14,075 nt of DNA, taken from contig JBKHDD010000128.1 of the NCBI GenBank assembly GCA_046541515.1, positions 1 through 14,075 on the forward strand, read 5' to 3'. The position numbers were made by a program, and so were the translations under genes. Each line of letters starts with the position of its first letter. The first letter of the stretch is position 1. Positions 7,019 through 13,998 of the stretch are shown here, piece by piece. The DNA is from CAYFVR01 sp046541515. Lineage in GTDB: Bacteria > Desulfobacterota > Desulfobacteria > Desulfobacterales > Desulfococcaceae. The notes beneath the pieces are model-generated. The model saw only the letters and a list, made by a program, of their open reading frames with translations, did not search any database and had not been told where the DNA came from.

Positions 7019-7375
7019 ATGCAGATATGGAAAAAGTCCATCGACCAGCCACCGGGAAAACAGGACGGCGTCCGCGTGATGATGGACCGTTCCTGGCCCA
7101 AGGAAGTTCCAAGGTCCCAGGCCCAAGTGGACGTCTGGCTGAAAGGGTTGGCCCCCAGCCAGGACCTGCGACGCTGGTACCAGGGAGAACCGGATAAATG
7201 GGAGCGGTTCAAACGGAATTATTTCCGGGAACTCGACTTCCGGGTGGACGAAATCGACCGGCTGGCGGAACTGGCCCGCGACCGTCGGGTGACGCTGGTC
7301 TACAATGGAAAACGGGGAAACGGTTGCCATGCGGCCGCCCTGAAGGAGTATCTGGAAGAAAAAGCGGATCTGTAA
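7019..7375 (+). CDS. DUF488 (YeaO-like) family protein
   Basis: 118 aa from ATG 7019, which has AAGGGAG (7006-7012) at 6-nt spacing; the frame runs open far upstream but only as non-coding-like sequence. It matches the short YeaO-like branch of DUF488: DGVRVMMDRSWPKEV (usual form GYRVLVDRLWPRG), VDVWLKGLAPSQDLRRWY, WERFKRNYFREL, and the C-terminal TLVYNGKRGNGCHAAALKEY (usual form TLLYAAKD...NHAVVL). It is full length for the family. The normally conserved RG after WP reads KE, and the Cys before His differs from the common Asn-His pair. The biochemical function of the family is not established; a cytoplasmic location is inferred from lack of a signal or membrane segment. It appears to be a single-gene unit. 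Confidence 0.9.
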   Translation: MQIWKKSIDQPPGKQDGVRVMMDRSWPKEVPRSQAQVDVWLKGLAPSQDLRRWYQGEPDKWERFKRNYFRELDFRVDEIDRLAELARDRRVTLVYNGKRGNGCHAAALKEYLEEKADL

Positions 7376-7782
7376 AGATTCGCTCTTTTTCGGAAGACGG
7401 CCGGCTTCGATCCGCCTTCCATCCGGCTTCGAAGCCCGACCTTCCGACAAATTTGCACGGCCGCGCCAGCGCCTTTCGCCAACGGAATCTCTGCGGCGCC
7501 GGGTTGATCTGAATTTTCTCCCGCGTGGAATGCCGAAACCGACGACCTCTTCGGCCGCGCAACGCGCAAGCGGATCATGGAGAAATCCATCGCCGTTTCG
7601 TCCACACCGGGCGGCGACCGTCGCCTTCGGGCGCGGGGCGTTGGAGCGAACCGGTTTCGACCGGTTTTATTCCAACGCCCGAAACCAACCACTCGTGTCG
7701 CGGTGGTCCGCGGCGCGTCCTCGCCGGCGACCGATTCAACGGGGGATTTCCCGGGGAACGGCGCGGTATTGAGAGGTGCATG
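7376..7782. other. 407-bp stretch without a convincing gene
   Basis: Open frames here are Arg/Pro/Ser-rich and match nothing I know. GCCGGCTTCGA and a near copy TCCGGCTTCGA lie 24 bp apart at about 7402-7436. The strong two-tier hairpin at 7636-7680 is listed separately. No clear terminator follows the DUF488 stop. Confidence 0.55.
7636..7680. other. Two-tier stem-loop, candidate structured RNA or DNA repeat
   Basis: GGGCGTTGGA (7636-7645) pairs perfectly with TCCAACGCCC (7671-7680). Inside it, AACCGGT (7649-7655) pairs perfectly with ACCGGTT (7660-7666) around a TTCG loop, leaving a 3 by 4 internal loop. That gives 17 perfect base pairs in 45 nt, over 250 bp from any confident upstream gene. 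No T-run suitable for a terminator follows. It could be part of a small RNA, a REP-like element or a protein-binding site. Presence of the structure is certain; its role is unknown. Confidence 0.5.
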
Positions 7783-8022
7783 ATGGAGGATTTTCAGAAT
7801 CATGGCGGAGGCGATCGGCCGGTCAGCCGGCATGAATCCGAGGTTTCGTTCGGCCGGGAACCGGTTCCGGAAGGGCAATGCGGTCTGGGGGCGGAGCGGC
7901 GAATGCATCGGGATCGGCGACGCCGGCACGCGGACGGCTACATGTGGATCAGCACCGTGGGCTGGATCTGCCGTCGGGAAAACCGGCGCCGCGGGGAGGA
8001 CCCCGACCCCTTCGGCTGCTGA
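7783..8022 (+). CDS. Probable small protein with Trp/Arg/Cys-rich C-terminus
   Basis: 79 aa. AGAGG (7772-7776) lies 6 nt before ATG 7783; ATG 7780 is an alternative one codon earlier. From residue 49 on the codons are almost all C- or G-ending, as in neighbouring genes, while the frame upstream of 7780 is not coding-like. The N-terminal half is polar. The C-terminal third (HADGYMWISTVGWICRREN, residues 49-67, then RRRGEDPDPFGC) has a hydrophobic aromatic core flanked by Arg, with C63 and C79. I recognise no named domain. No signal peptide is seen and the hydrophobic run is too short for a confident membrane helix. Tandem hairpins 140-230 bp downstream could end its transcript. It may be a real conserved small gene or a chance open frame. 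Confidence 0.5.
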   Translation: MEDFQNHGGGDRPVSRHESEVSFGREPVPEGQCGLGAERRMHRDRRRRHADGYMWISTVGWICRRENRRRGEDPDPFGC

Positions 8023-8160
8023 CCCGGTCCGCCGGGTTCAAGCCCCGGCCGGCCGAAAACGTCCGTTTGTCCGCGCCCATCCGGCGCGTCGTTGCGCGCC
8101 TGGGGAAAACGCCGTTCCCTTTCGCCGGAATGGCGAATGAAACCGACGGTCCAAGCCATC

Positions 8161-8206
8161 CTCCCGTTCTTCGGTTTTTTTTCGAACGAAGTCGCTTGAA
8201 CGGGAG
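8161..8206. other. Hairpin with T-rich loop, first of a tandem pair
   Basis: CTCCCGTTC (8161-8169) pairs perfectly with GAACGGGAG (8198-8206) across a 28-nt loop containing a T8 run and a small inner TTCG/CGAA pair. It lies just before a second hairpin at 8221-8250. Perhaps part of a double terminator; the large loop makes that uncertain. Confidence 0.4.
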
Positions 8207-8220
8207 AGCGATATTTTTGC

Positions 8221-8256
8221 GCTCCGCCGGCGGGGAACCGCCGGCGGAGCCGTTTT
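8221..8256 (+). terminator. Probable rho-independent terminator
   Basis: GCTCCGCCGGCGG (8221-8233) and CCGCCGGCGGAGC (8238-8250) form a perfect 13-bp GC-rich stem around GGAA, followed by CGTTTT. It would end transcripts from the 7783-8022 gene and shield the aldo/keto reductase gene 55 bp further on. The T-run is short. Confidence 0.6.
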
Positions 8257-8311
8257 GATCATCCGGAAATTTTCCGTTCCGCAAACCTCGAAATCAAGGA
8301 GTGCCGCACCC

Positions 8312-9316
8312 ATGGAATATGCCACCATCCCCGGAACCGATATTGTATCCTCGCGCGTCGCTTTGGGCACCTGGGCCATCGGCGGCTGGATGTGGGGCGG
8401 AACCGACGAAGCCGAATCGATTCGCACCATCCACGCGGCGCTGGACCAGGGCGTCAATCTGGTGGACACCGCGCCGGTGTACGGCTTTGGCCGGTCGGAA
8501 GAAATCGTCGGAAAAGCCATTCAGGAGGCCGCCGCGTCCCGGGACGAAGTGTTCATCTCCACCAAGGTGGCGCTGGAATGGACCGAATCGGGAGGGGTCT
8601 ACCGAAATTCCACCCAGGAGCGGATCAAAAAGGAGATCGAGGATTCCCTTCGGCGCCTCCGCACCGACTACATCGATCTCTACTACATCCATTGGCCCGA
8701 TCCACTGGTTCCGTTCGAAGAGACCGGCTGGATGATGAACGAACTGGTGATGGACGGAAAAATCCGGGCGGTCGGCGTCAGCAATTATTCGCCCGAACAG
8801 ATGGACGCCTTCCGGAAGAAGGCCCGCCTCAACGCCTGCCAGCCGCCCTACAATATTTTCGAACGGGAAATCGAGTCGGACGTGATGCCCTATTGCCAAA
8901 AGGACAAGATCGCCCTGATGACCTACGGCGCCCTTTGTCGCGGCTTGCTGTCCGGCAAGATGTCCCGGGACCGGGAATTTGTCGGCGACGATCTCCGCCG
9001 GTACGATCCCAAGTTCCAGGGCGCCCGCTTCGGTCAATATCTGGCGGCGGCGGACAAGATCGCCGAGCTGGCCCGGGAACGGTACGACAAGGATTTGCTG
9101 CCCTTCGCGGTGCGCTGGGTGCTGGATCGGAAGGTGGAAATCGCCCTGTGGGGCGGTCGCCGGCCGGATCAGATGGACCCGGTTTCCGAGGTCTTCGACT
9201 GGTCCATCGACGCCGAGGGCATGGCCGAGGTGGACCGGATTTTGGAGGAAACCGTCACCGATCCGGTGGGCCCGGAATTTATGGCGCCGCCGTCCCGGGA
9301 GAAAAAGAAGGAATAA
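8312..9316 (+). CDS. Aldo/keto reductase
   Basis: 334 aa; NAD(P)H-dependent reduction of aldehydes or ketones, substrate unknown. I chose ATG 8312, with AAGGAG (8296-8301) 10 nt upstream; the frame is open back to TTG 8255, but that part is not AKR-like and adjoins a terminator. The full (beta/alpha)8-barrel is present. The catalytic tetrad is D52 and Y57 (NLVDTAPVYGFGRSEE), K85 (FISTKVAL) and H127 (YYIHWPD). The cofactor end is also recognisable: VGVSNYSPEQM, then MTYGALCRGLLSGK, and near the C-terminus EIALWGGRRPDQM, in the position of the usual GA.....Q. Length and order are typical of the large bacterial AKR group that includes sugar and methylglyoxal-type reductases. It stands alone between hairpins. 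Confidence 0.95.
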   Translation: MEYATIPGTDIVSSRVALGTWAIGGWMWGGTDEAESIRTIHAALDQGVNLVDTAPVYGFGRSEEIVGKAIQEAAASRDEVFISTKVALEWTESGGVYRNSTQERIKKEIEDSLRRLRTDYIDLYYIHWPDPLVPFEETGWMMNELVMDGKIRAVGVSNYSPEQMDAFRKKARLNACQPPYNIFEREIESDVMPYCQKDKIALMTYGALCRGLLSGKMSRDREFVGDDLRRYDPKFQGARFGQYLAAADKIAELARERYDKDLLPFAVRWVLDRKVEIALWGGRRPDQMDPVSEVFDWSIDAEGMAEVDRILEETVTDPVGPEFMAPPSREKKKE

Positions 9317-9393
9317 TCGGAAGATCGGCCCGCGGAGACCGGGACGGCGTTGTCTCCGACCCTCGACGCCGGCGGTCGCGCCGAAATCCCCCG

Positions 9394-9420
9394 CCCGCCC
9401 CGACGGAGCGCCGGGGCGGG
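9394..9420. terminator. GC-only hairpin after the aldo/keto reductase gene
   Basis: CCCGCCCCG (9394-9402) pairs perfectly with CGGGGCGGG (9412-9420) around a 9-nt loop, 78 bp after the reductase stop. No T-run follows, so intrinsic termination is doubtful; it may only slow polymerase or protect an RNA end. Confidence 0.4.
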
Positions 9421-9442
9421 GCCGATTCGAACCCCAAACCCG

Positions 9443-9450
9443 TAGGAGGT
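9443..9450 (+). promoter_or_regulatory. Strong Shine-Dalgarno site of the copper ATPase gene
   Basis: TAGGAGGT, continued by GATT, matches the 16S rRNA anti-Shine-Dalgarno sequence almost throughout. Its first triplet is also the in-frame stop preceding the ATPase frame. No ATG lies at the expected distance. Confidence 0.65.
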
Positions 9451-11734
9451 GATTGCTTTCACACCGGATAAAGACGAAAAAAAACGAAATCATTCGGAAG
9501 AAGAAAGCGCAAACCAATCCAAAGGGCCCGCCCGTGAACCGAACGCCGGGGGCCAAGATCCACCGGACGGCGACTCCGACCCGTCATCCGACGCCGCGTC
9601 CAACCCGTCCGCCGCGGCGTCCGAATCGGAATCCCAATCCGGCCATTCCTCCGGGTCTTCGGCCTCGGAATCCGAGGGACACGGCCATTCCGGCGACGAC
9701 GACGGTCACGGCGATCACCACGACCATCACGCCCAGATGGTGGCCGACTTCCGCCGCCGGTTCTGGATTTCCCTCGTTCTCACCCTTCCCATTCTGGTCC
9801 TCGCGCCGCTGATTCAAGACCTGGTTGGCGTGGAGTGGACCTTCCCCTACGACGGATACGTTCAGTTGGCGCTTTCCACCGCCGTTTTCTTTTACGGCGG
9901 CTGGCCCTTTTTAACCGGGCTGTGGGACGAATTGCGCCAGGGCGAACCCGGCATGATGACCCTGATCGGGCTGGCGGTGATCGTGGCCTACGGCTACAGC
10001 GCCGCCGTGGTGCTGGGGCTTTCCGGCAAGGTGTTTTTCTGGGAGCTGGCCACCCTGATCGACATCATGCTGCTGGGCCACTGGATTGAGATGAAGTCGG
10101 TGATGGGCGCGTCCAACGCCATGACCGAGCTGGCCAAGCTGATGCCCGACAACGCCCATCGACGCGCGGAAGGCGGCGGCACCGAGGACGTGCCGGTTTC
10201 CGAGCTGAAAAAGGGCGACGAAGTGGTGGTGAAGCCCGGGGAAAAGGCGCCCACCGACGGCGTGATCGTCGAAGGCCGCACCCAAATCAACGAGGCCATG
10301 CTCACCGGGGAAAGCGGCCGGGTGGAAAAGGGCGAGGGGGACGAAGTGATCGGCGGGGCCGTCAACGGCGAATCGAGCTTCGTCATGCGGGTGGACCGGA
10401 CCGGGGAGGACACCTATCTCTCCCAGGTGATGGACATGGTGGAAAAGGCCCAGGAGTCCAAATCCCGGGCCCAGGACACCGCCAACCGGGCCGCCTTGTG
10501 GCTGACGATCATCGCCATCGCATCCGGCGCAAGCACCCTGGCCGCATGGTTTTACGCCGGGCGGGAATTCGTTTTCGCCCTGGAGCGGGCCGTGACCGTG
10601 ATGGTCATCACCTGCCCCCACGCGCTGGGGCTGGCCGTGCCCCTGGTGGTGGCCGTGTCCACGGCCCTGGGCGCGAAACGGGGGCTGCTCATCCGGGACC
10701 GGATCGCGTTCGAAATGGCCCGGAACCTGGACGCCGTGGTCTTCGACAAAACCGGCACCCTCACCGAAGGTCGCTTTGCGGTGACCGACGTGGTGACCCT
10801 GGGCGACCGGGAGGAGAACGAAGTGCTTCGTCTGGCCGGCAGCCTGGAACGGCGCTCGGAACATCCCATCGGCGCCGGGATCGTGGACGCGGCCCGGGAG
10901 CGGGAGATCGAGCTGACCGATTCCGAGGACTTCGAGGCCATTTCCGGCAAGGGCGCGACCGCCTCGGTGGACGGAACGGCCGTCACCGTGGTGAGCCCCG
11001 GCTATCTGCGGGAAAACGACATCTCGATGGAAAACGAGCAGGTCTCCGAACTGCGGGAGGCCGGGAAAACCCTGGTCTTTGTCTTGGTGGATGAAGCCCC
11101 CGCCGGGGCCATCGCCCTGGCCGACGTGATCCGGGACGCCTCACGCGAGGCCGTGGACCGGTTGCGGGAGATGGGCGTTCAGGTGATGATGCTCACCGGC
11201 GACGCCGAATCGGTGGCCGCCCGGGTGGCCGGCGAACTGGGGCTGGACGACTATTTCGCCGAGGTTCTCCCCGACGAAAAGGCCGACAAGGTGACCGAGG
11301 TCCGCGAGCGCGGGCTGACGGTGGCCATGGTGGGCGACGGCGTCAACGACGCCCCGGCCCTGGCGGCGGCCGACGTGGGGATCGCCATTGGCGCGGGCGC
11401 CGACGTGGCGGTGGAAACCGCCGACGTGGTCCTGGTCCGCTCCGATCCCCGGGACGTGGTGGAAGCCATTTCCCTTTCCCGGGCCACCCACCGGAAGACG
11501 GTGCAGAACCTCTGGTGGGCCGCCGGATACAACGCCTTGGCCATTCCACTGGCCGCCGGCGTGCTCTATCCGGTCTGGGAATTCCTGCTGCCGCCGGCGG
11601 TGGGGGCGTTGGTCATGTCGCTGTCCACGGTGATCGTGGCCATCAACGCCAAGCTGCTGGACACGGGCGAATCGTCTTCGGACGCGGACGACGAGGCCGA
11701 CGAAGAGGCGAGGGCCCAGCCCGAAGCGGCGTAA
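9449..11734 (+). CDS. copB: CPH-type copper-transporting P1B-3 ATPase (CopB-like)
   Basis: 761 aa in the longest reading; exports copper across the inner membrane using ATP. A hydrophilic Ser/Asp/Glu-rich N-terminus ends in a His-rich run (GHGHSGDDDGHGDHHDHH, 77-94) instead of a CXXC metal domain. Actuator loop TGES is at 286-289, the transmembrane metal motif C389-P390-H391 in ITCPHALGLAVPL, phosphorylated D433 in DKTGTLT, H472-P473 in SEHPIG, and GDGVNDAPAL from 629. TM7 has N-X6-YN-X4-P (Y694, N695) and TM8 has P-X6-MSLST, the published P1B-3 signature. About eight membrane helices are expected. P1B-3 pumps have been linked to Cu(II)/Cu(I) export. The C-terminal tail after about 740 is strongly acidic. 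GTG 9449 overlaps the Shine-Dalgarno site, so the true start is uncertain. No copper regulator or chaperone is adjacent. Confidence 0.93.
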   Translation: MIAFTPDKDEKKRNHSEEESANQSKGPAREPNAGGQDPPDGDSDPSSDAASNPSAAASESESQSGHSSGSSASESEGHGHSGDDDGHGDHHDHHAQMVADFRRRFWISLVLTLPILVLAPLIQDLVGVEWTFPYDGYVQLALSTAVFFYGGWPFLTGLWDELRQGEPGMMTLIGLAVIVAYGYSAAVVLGLSGKVFFWELATLIDIMLLGHWIEMKSVMGASNAMTELAKLMPDNAHRRAEGGGTEDVPVSELKKGDEVVVKPGEKAPTDGVIVEGRTQINEAMLTGESGRVEKGEGDEVIGGAVNGESSFVMRVDRTGEDTYLSQVMDMVEKAQESKSRAQDTANRAALWLTIIAIASGASTLAAWFYAGREFVFALERAVTVMVITCPHALGLAVPLVVAVSTALGAKRGLLIRDRIAFEMARNLDAVVFDKTGTLTEGRFAVTDVVTLGDREENEVLRLAGSLERRSEHPIGAGIVDAAREREIELTDSEDFEAISGKGATASVDGTAVTVVSPGYLRENDISMENEQVSELREAGKTLVFVLVDEAPAGAIALADVIRDASREAVDRLREMGVQVMMLTGDAESVAARVAGELGLDDYFAEVLPDEKADKVTEVRERGLTVAMVGDGVNDAPALAAADVGIAIGAGADVAVETADVVLVRSDPRDVVEAISLSRATHRKTVQNLWWAAGYNALAIPLAAGVLYPVWEFLLPPAVGALVMSLSTVIVAINAKLLDTGESSSDADDEADEEARAQPEAA

Positions 11735-11827
11735 TTTTGAGCGAAGTCATTCCTCGGTCGAGTTGTTTTTCCGGCCGGGGAATTTTTTTGACGTTTCTCC
11801 CTTTCCCCCATCATTGGATCATTCCCC

Positions 11828-12772
11828 ATGCAAACCGACCCCTGGAAAATCGGCGTGGATCTCGGCGGGACCAAGGCCGAGGTGATTCTGTTGGACCCGT
11901 CCGACCGCGAGCGCTACCGCAACCGGGCGCGCACGCCCCGGGACGAAGATTACGAATCCGTAGTTCGCACGCTCCGCGACGCAATCCAAGCCGCCGCCGA
12001 CGCGATTCCGGAGGGCGACCGGAAGGAAGCCGACGAAGCCGGAACGACCGTGGGCATGGGCATTCCCGGCATGATCCATCGTTCGAGCGGACGCGTCTTT
12101 ACGCCCAACCTTTCCATGCTGAACGACCGGAGGCTGGGGGAAGACCTCTCCCGGGCGCTGGGGATGTCGGTGCGGCTGGACAACGACGCCAACTGCTTTT
12201 TGCGGGCGGAATGCCGAAACGGCGCGGGCCGGGGCTTCGGCGTGGTGTTCGGCGTGGTGCTGGGCACGGGCTGCGGCGGGGCGCTGTCCGTTCATGGAAA
12301 TATTTGGTCCGGCGCGAACGGATTCGCCGGGGAATGGGGCCACATTTCCATCGACCCGGACGGCCCCCGGTGCGGCTGCGGAAAACGGGGCTGCATTGAA
12401 ACCCGGATCGGCGGCGCCGGCGTGGAGCGGACGTTCCGGCGGCGCTTCGGGCGGGAGGCGTCCATGGAAGAAATCGTGACCGGCTTCCGGGCCGGGGAAT
12501 CGGACGCGGTTGCGGTGTTCGAGCAATTTTTGGAGGATTTCGGGCGAAGCCTGGGCGGGATGATTTCGGTCTTCGACCCCGACGCCGTGGTGGTCGGCGG
12601 CGGGCTTTCGGCAATACCGGAACTCTACAACGCCGGGGCGGAGCGGGTTCGGGCCTGGGCCTATCGCTCCGACGCCCGAACGCCGATTCTCCAGGCCGAG
12701 CTGGGCGACGCCGCCGGCGTGTTCGGCGCGGCCTGGCTGGGGGCGGAGCAAGAAGGCGCGCCCGAAGGTTGA
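11828..12772 (+). CDS. ROK-family sugar kinase
   Basis: 314 aa; ATP-dependent phosphorylation of a hexose such as glucose, fructose or N-acetyl sugar. Phosphate-binding DLGGTK is at 11-16, substrate/catalytic region LDNDAN with catalytic D120, second phosphate loop LGTGCGGAL (145-153), and the ROK signature GEWGHISID (168-176). The structural zinc site is complete: H172 with C182, C184 and C189 in RCGCGKRGCIE. Length is normal for the family. Motifs resemble the NagK/Mak/glucokinase group, but sequence alone does not fix the sugar. ATG 11828 has only a weak ribosome site (the region ends GGATCATTCCCC). It lies 93 bp after the copper ATPase, separated by a T-rich gap, so probably a separate unit, and is convergent with GAPDH. 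Confidence 0.93.
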   Translation: MQTDPWKIGVDLGGTKAEVILLDPSDRERYRNRARTPRDEDYESVVRTLRDAIQAAADAIPEGDRKEADEAGTTVGMGIPGMIHRSSGRVFTPNLSMLNDRRLGEDLSRALGMSVRLDNDANCFLRAECRNGAGRGFGVVFGVVLGTGCGGALSVHGNIWSGANGFAGEWGHISIDPDGPRCGCGKRGCIETRIGGAGVERTFRRRFGREASMEEIVTGFRAGESDAVAVFEQFLEDFGRSLGGMISVFDPDAVVVGGGLSAIPELYNAGAERVRAWAYRSDARTPILQAELGDAAGVFGAAWLGAEQEGAPEG

Positions 12773-12788
12773 CGTGGACGCGCCTTCT
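12751..12788. terminator. Convergent hairpin overlapping the sugar kinase stop
   Basis: AGAAGGCGCG (12751-12760) pairs perfectly with CGCGCCTTCT (12779-12788); the 18-nt loop contains the kinase stop codon TGA (12770-12772). It lies between two genes pointing at each other with only 31 bp between their stops, so it may act in both directions. Neither side has a good T-run. Confidence 0.45.
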
Positions 12789-12803
12789 CCGGCCGGCGGA
12801 CCC

Positions 12804-13808
12804 TCAGACCTTGCCCTCCAGCATGTGGCCGGCCTCCCGGACCATCTGGCTGGCGTAGCCCCATTCGTTGTCGTACCAGCTCATGAGCTTCACCAGGTCG
12901 CCGTCGATCACCTGGGTGGTGTTGAGATCGACCACGGACGCCCGGGAATCTCCGATGATGTCCGAGGAAACCAGGGGATCGTGGCTGACGCCCAGAATGC
13001 CCCGATAGCGGTCGCCGTTCGCCTCTTCCTCGAAAATTCCGTTGATTTCTTCGACGCTGGTGGATCGGTTGACCAGGAAGGTGATGTCCGTGAGCGAGCC
13101 GGACGGCACCGGGCCGCGCACCGCCGCGCCGTCGAATCGGCCGGCCAGATCCGGAAGAATTTTCGTGGTGGCCTCGGCCGCGCCGGTGGTGGTCGGCACG
13201 AAATTGACCGCCGCGGCCCGGCCCCGACGCCATTTCTTTTTGGGGCCGTCGATGACCGACTGGCTGGCGGTGTAGGCGTGGATGGTGGTCATGGCCGCCT
13301 TCACCACGCCGACCCGCCGGGACATCACCTCCGCCACCGGCGCGATGCAGTTGGTGGTGCAGCTGGCGGTGGAGAGCATGGTGGACGGCGATTCCAGCTT
13401 GTTGACGCCGTGGACGATCATGGGCACCTCGCCGGTTTTTTCCGGCGCGGAGAGAAGAACGTGCCGGGCGCCGGCCTCCAAGTGTTTTTCCAAATCCGGT
13501 TTCTTCCGAAAAACGCCCGTGCATTCGAAGACCAGATCAATGTCCAGCGATTTCCAGTCCAAGGCGGCCGGGTCTTTTTCCTGTGTGGTTCGGAACGGTT
13601 TCCCGTTCACCACCAGGCGGCCCTGCTCGTCCACGTTCACCGATTTGTCGTAGCGGCCGTAGACGCTGTCGTATTTGAGCAGATAGGCGATGTTGTCCGC
13701 CGGGTTCAGTTCGTTGACGGCCAGCAGTTCCATCTCGGGCCGTTCGATGACCTGCTTGAGCACGGCCCGGCCGATGCGGCCCAGACCGTTAATGGCGATC
13801 TTCATCAT
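12804..13808 (-). CDS. gap: Type I glyceraldehyde-3-phosphate dehydrogenase
   Basis: 334 aa; converts glyceraldehyde-3-phosphate, phosphate and NAD(P)+ to 1,3-bisphosphoglycerate in glycolysis, and the reverse in gluconeogenesis; cytoplasmic tetramer. Cofactor fold INGLGRIGR (6-14). Catalytic C150 in TASCTTNC and H177 in TTIHAYTASQ. Phosphate-binding region RRGRAAAVNFVPTTTGAA and C-terminal SWYDNEWGYASQMV are intact. The residue that usually reads Asp in the NAD-specific 'NDL' turn is Glu here (VNELNPAD, E33), so cofactor preference is not certain. The EATTKILP and PVPSGSLTD variants place it outside the enterobacterial GapA pattern but in a common bacterial branch. GGAGG lies 8 nt before ATG 13808; a second ATG follows directly. 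It is preceded by a structured leader. Confidence 0.97.
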   Translation of the reverse strand: MMKIAINGLGRIGRAVLKQVIERPEMELLAVNELNPADNIAYLLKYDSVYGRYDKSVNVDEQGRLVVNGKPFRTTQEKDPAALDWKSLDIDLVFECTGVFRKKPDLEKHLEAGARHVLLSAPEKTGEVPMIVHGVNKLESPSTMLSTASCTTNCIAPVAEVMSRRVGVVKAAMTTIHAYTASQSVIDGPKKKWRRGRAAAVNFVPTTTGAAEATTKILPDLAGRFDGAAVRGPVPSGSLTDITFLVNRSTSVEEINGIFEEEANGDRYRGILGVSHDPLVSSDIIGDSRASVVDLNTTQVIDGDLVKLMSWYDNEWGYASQMVREAGHMLEGKV

Positions 13809-13842
13809 GTTGATTGCCTCCAGTTTACGAATTCAAAAGGAA

Positions 13843-13902
13843 ACCGACGGAAAGGCGTGATCCGGCCGGTTTTTCGGGGCCGGCCGGTTTCTTTCCGTCG
13901 GT
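13843..13902 (-). other. Long two-tier hairpin in the GAPDH leader
   Basis: The 12-nt ACCGACGGAAAG (13843-13854) pairs perfectly with CTTTCCGTCGGT (13891-13902). Inside, CCGGCCGG occurs at 13862-13869 and again at 13880-13887 and can pair with itself. It begins 34 bp upstream of the GAPDH ATG. On the - strand the outer stem is followed by TTCCTTTTG, so it could act as a weak terminator or attenuator ahead of gap. It lies beyond the better terminator of the upstream gene (13939-13967), which argues for a role in gap control. Confidence 0.5.
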
Positions 13903-13938
13903 CTCGGGGGCGCGAACGCCCTTGGCATGGGTTCCGGT

Positions 13939-13967
13939 AAAAAGTGGGACGATGGATGAATCGTCCC
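13939..13967 (-). terminator. Rho-independent terminator of the gene upstream of gap
   Basis: GGGACGAT (13946-13953) pairs perfectly with ATCGTCCC (13960-13967) around a 6-nt loop. On the - strand it is followed by ACTTTTTACC. It begins 31 bp after the stop of the partial membrane protein gene, the usual distance. Confidence 0.8.
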
Positions 13968-13998
13968 GGATCGTCACCGGTTGGAAATCGGCAATGAA

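Noticed and set aside
6632..7375. Longer 247-aa version of the DUF488 protein
   Set aside because: Residues before 7019 are non-coding-like, and AAGGGAG at 6-nt spacing marks ATG 7019; the family is also about 115-120 aa long.
8031..8047. CCGGG-TTCAAGC-CCCGG resembling a tRNA T-arm
   Set aside because: No matching acceptor stem, anticodon arm or D-arm at the required distances upstream, so no tRNA can be drawn.
8294..9556. 420-codon - strand frame opposite the aldo/keto reductase
   Set aside because: The + strand has the full AKR tetrad; the antisense translation has no recognisable domain.
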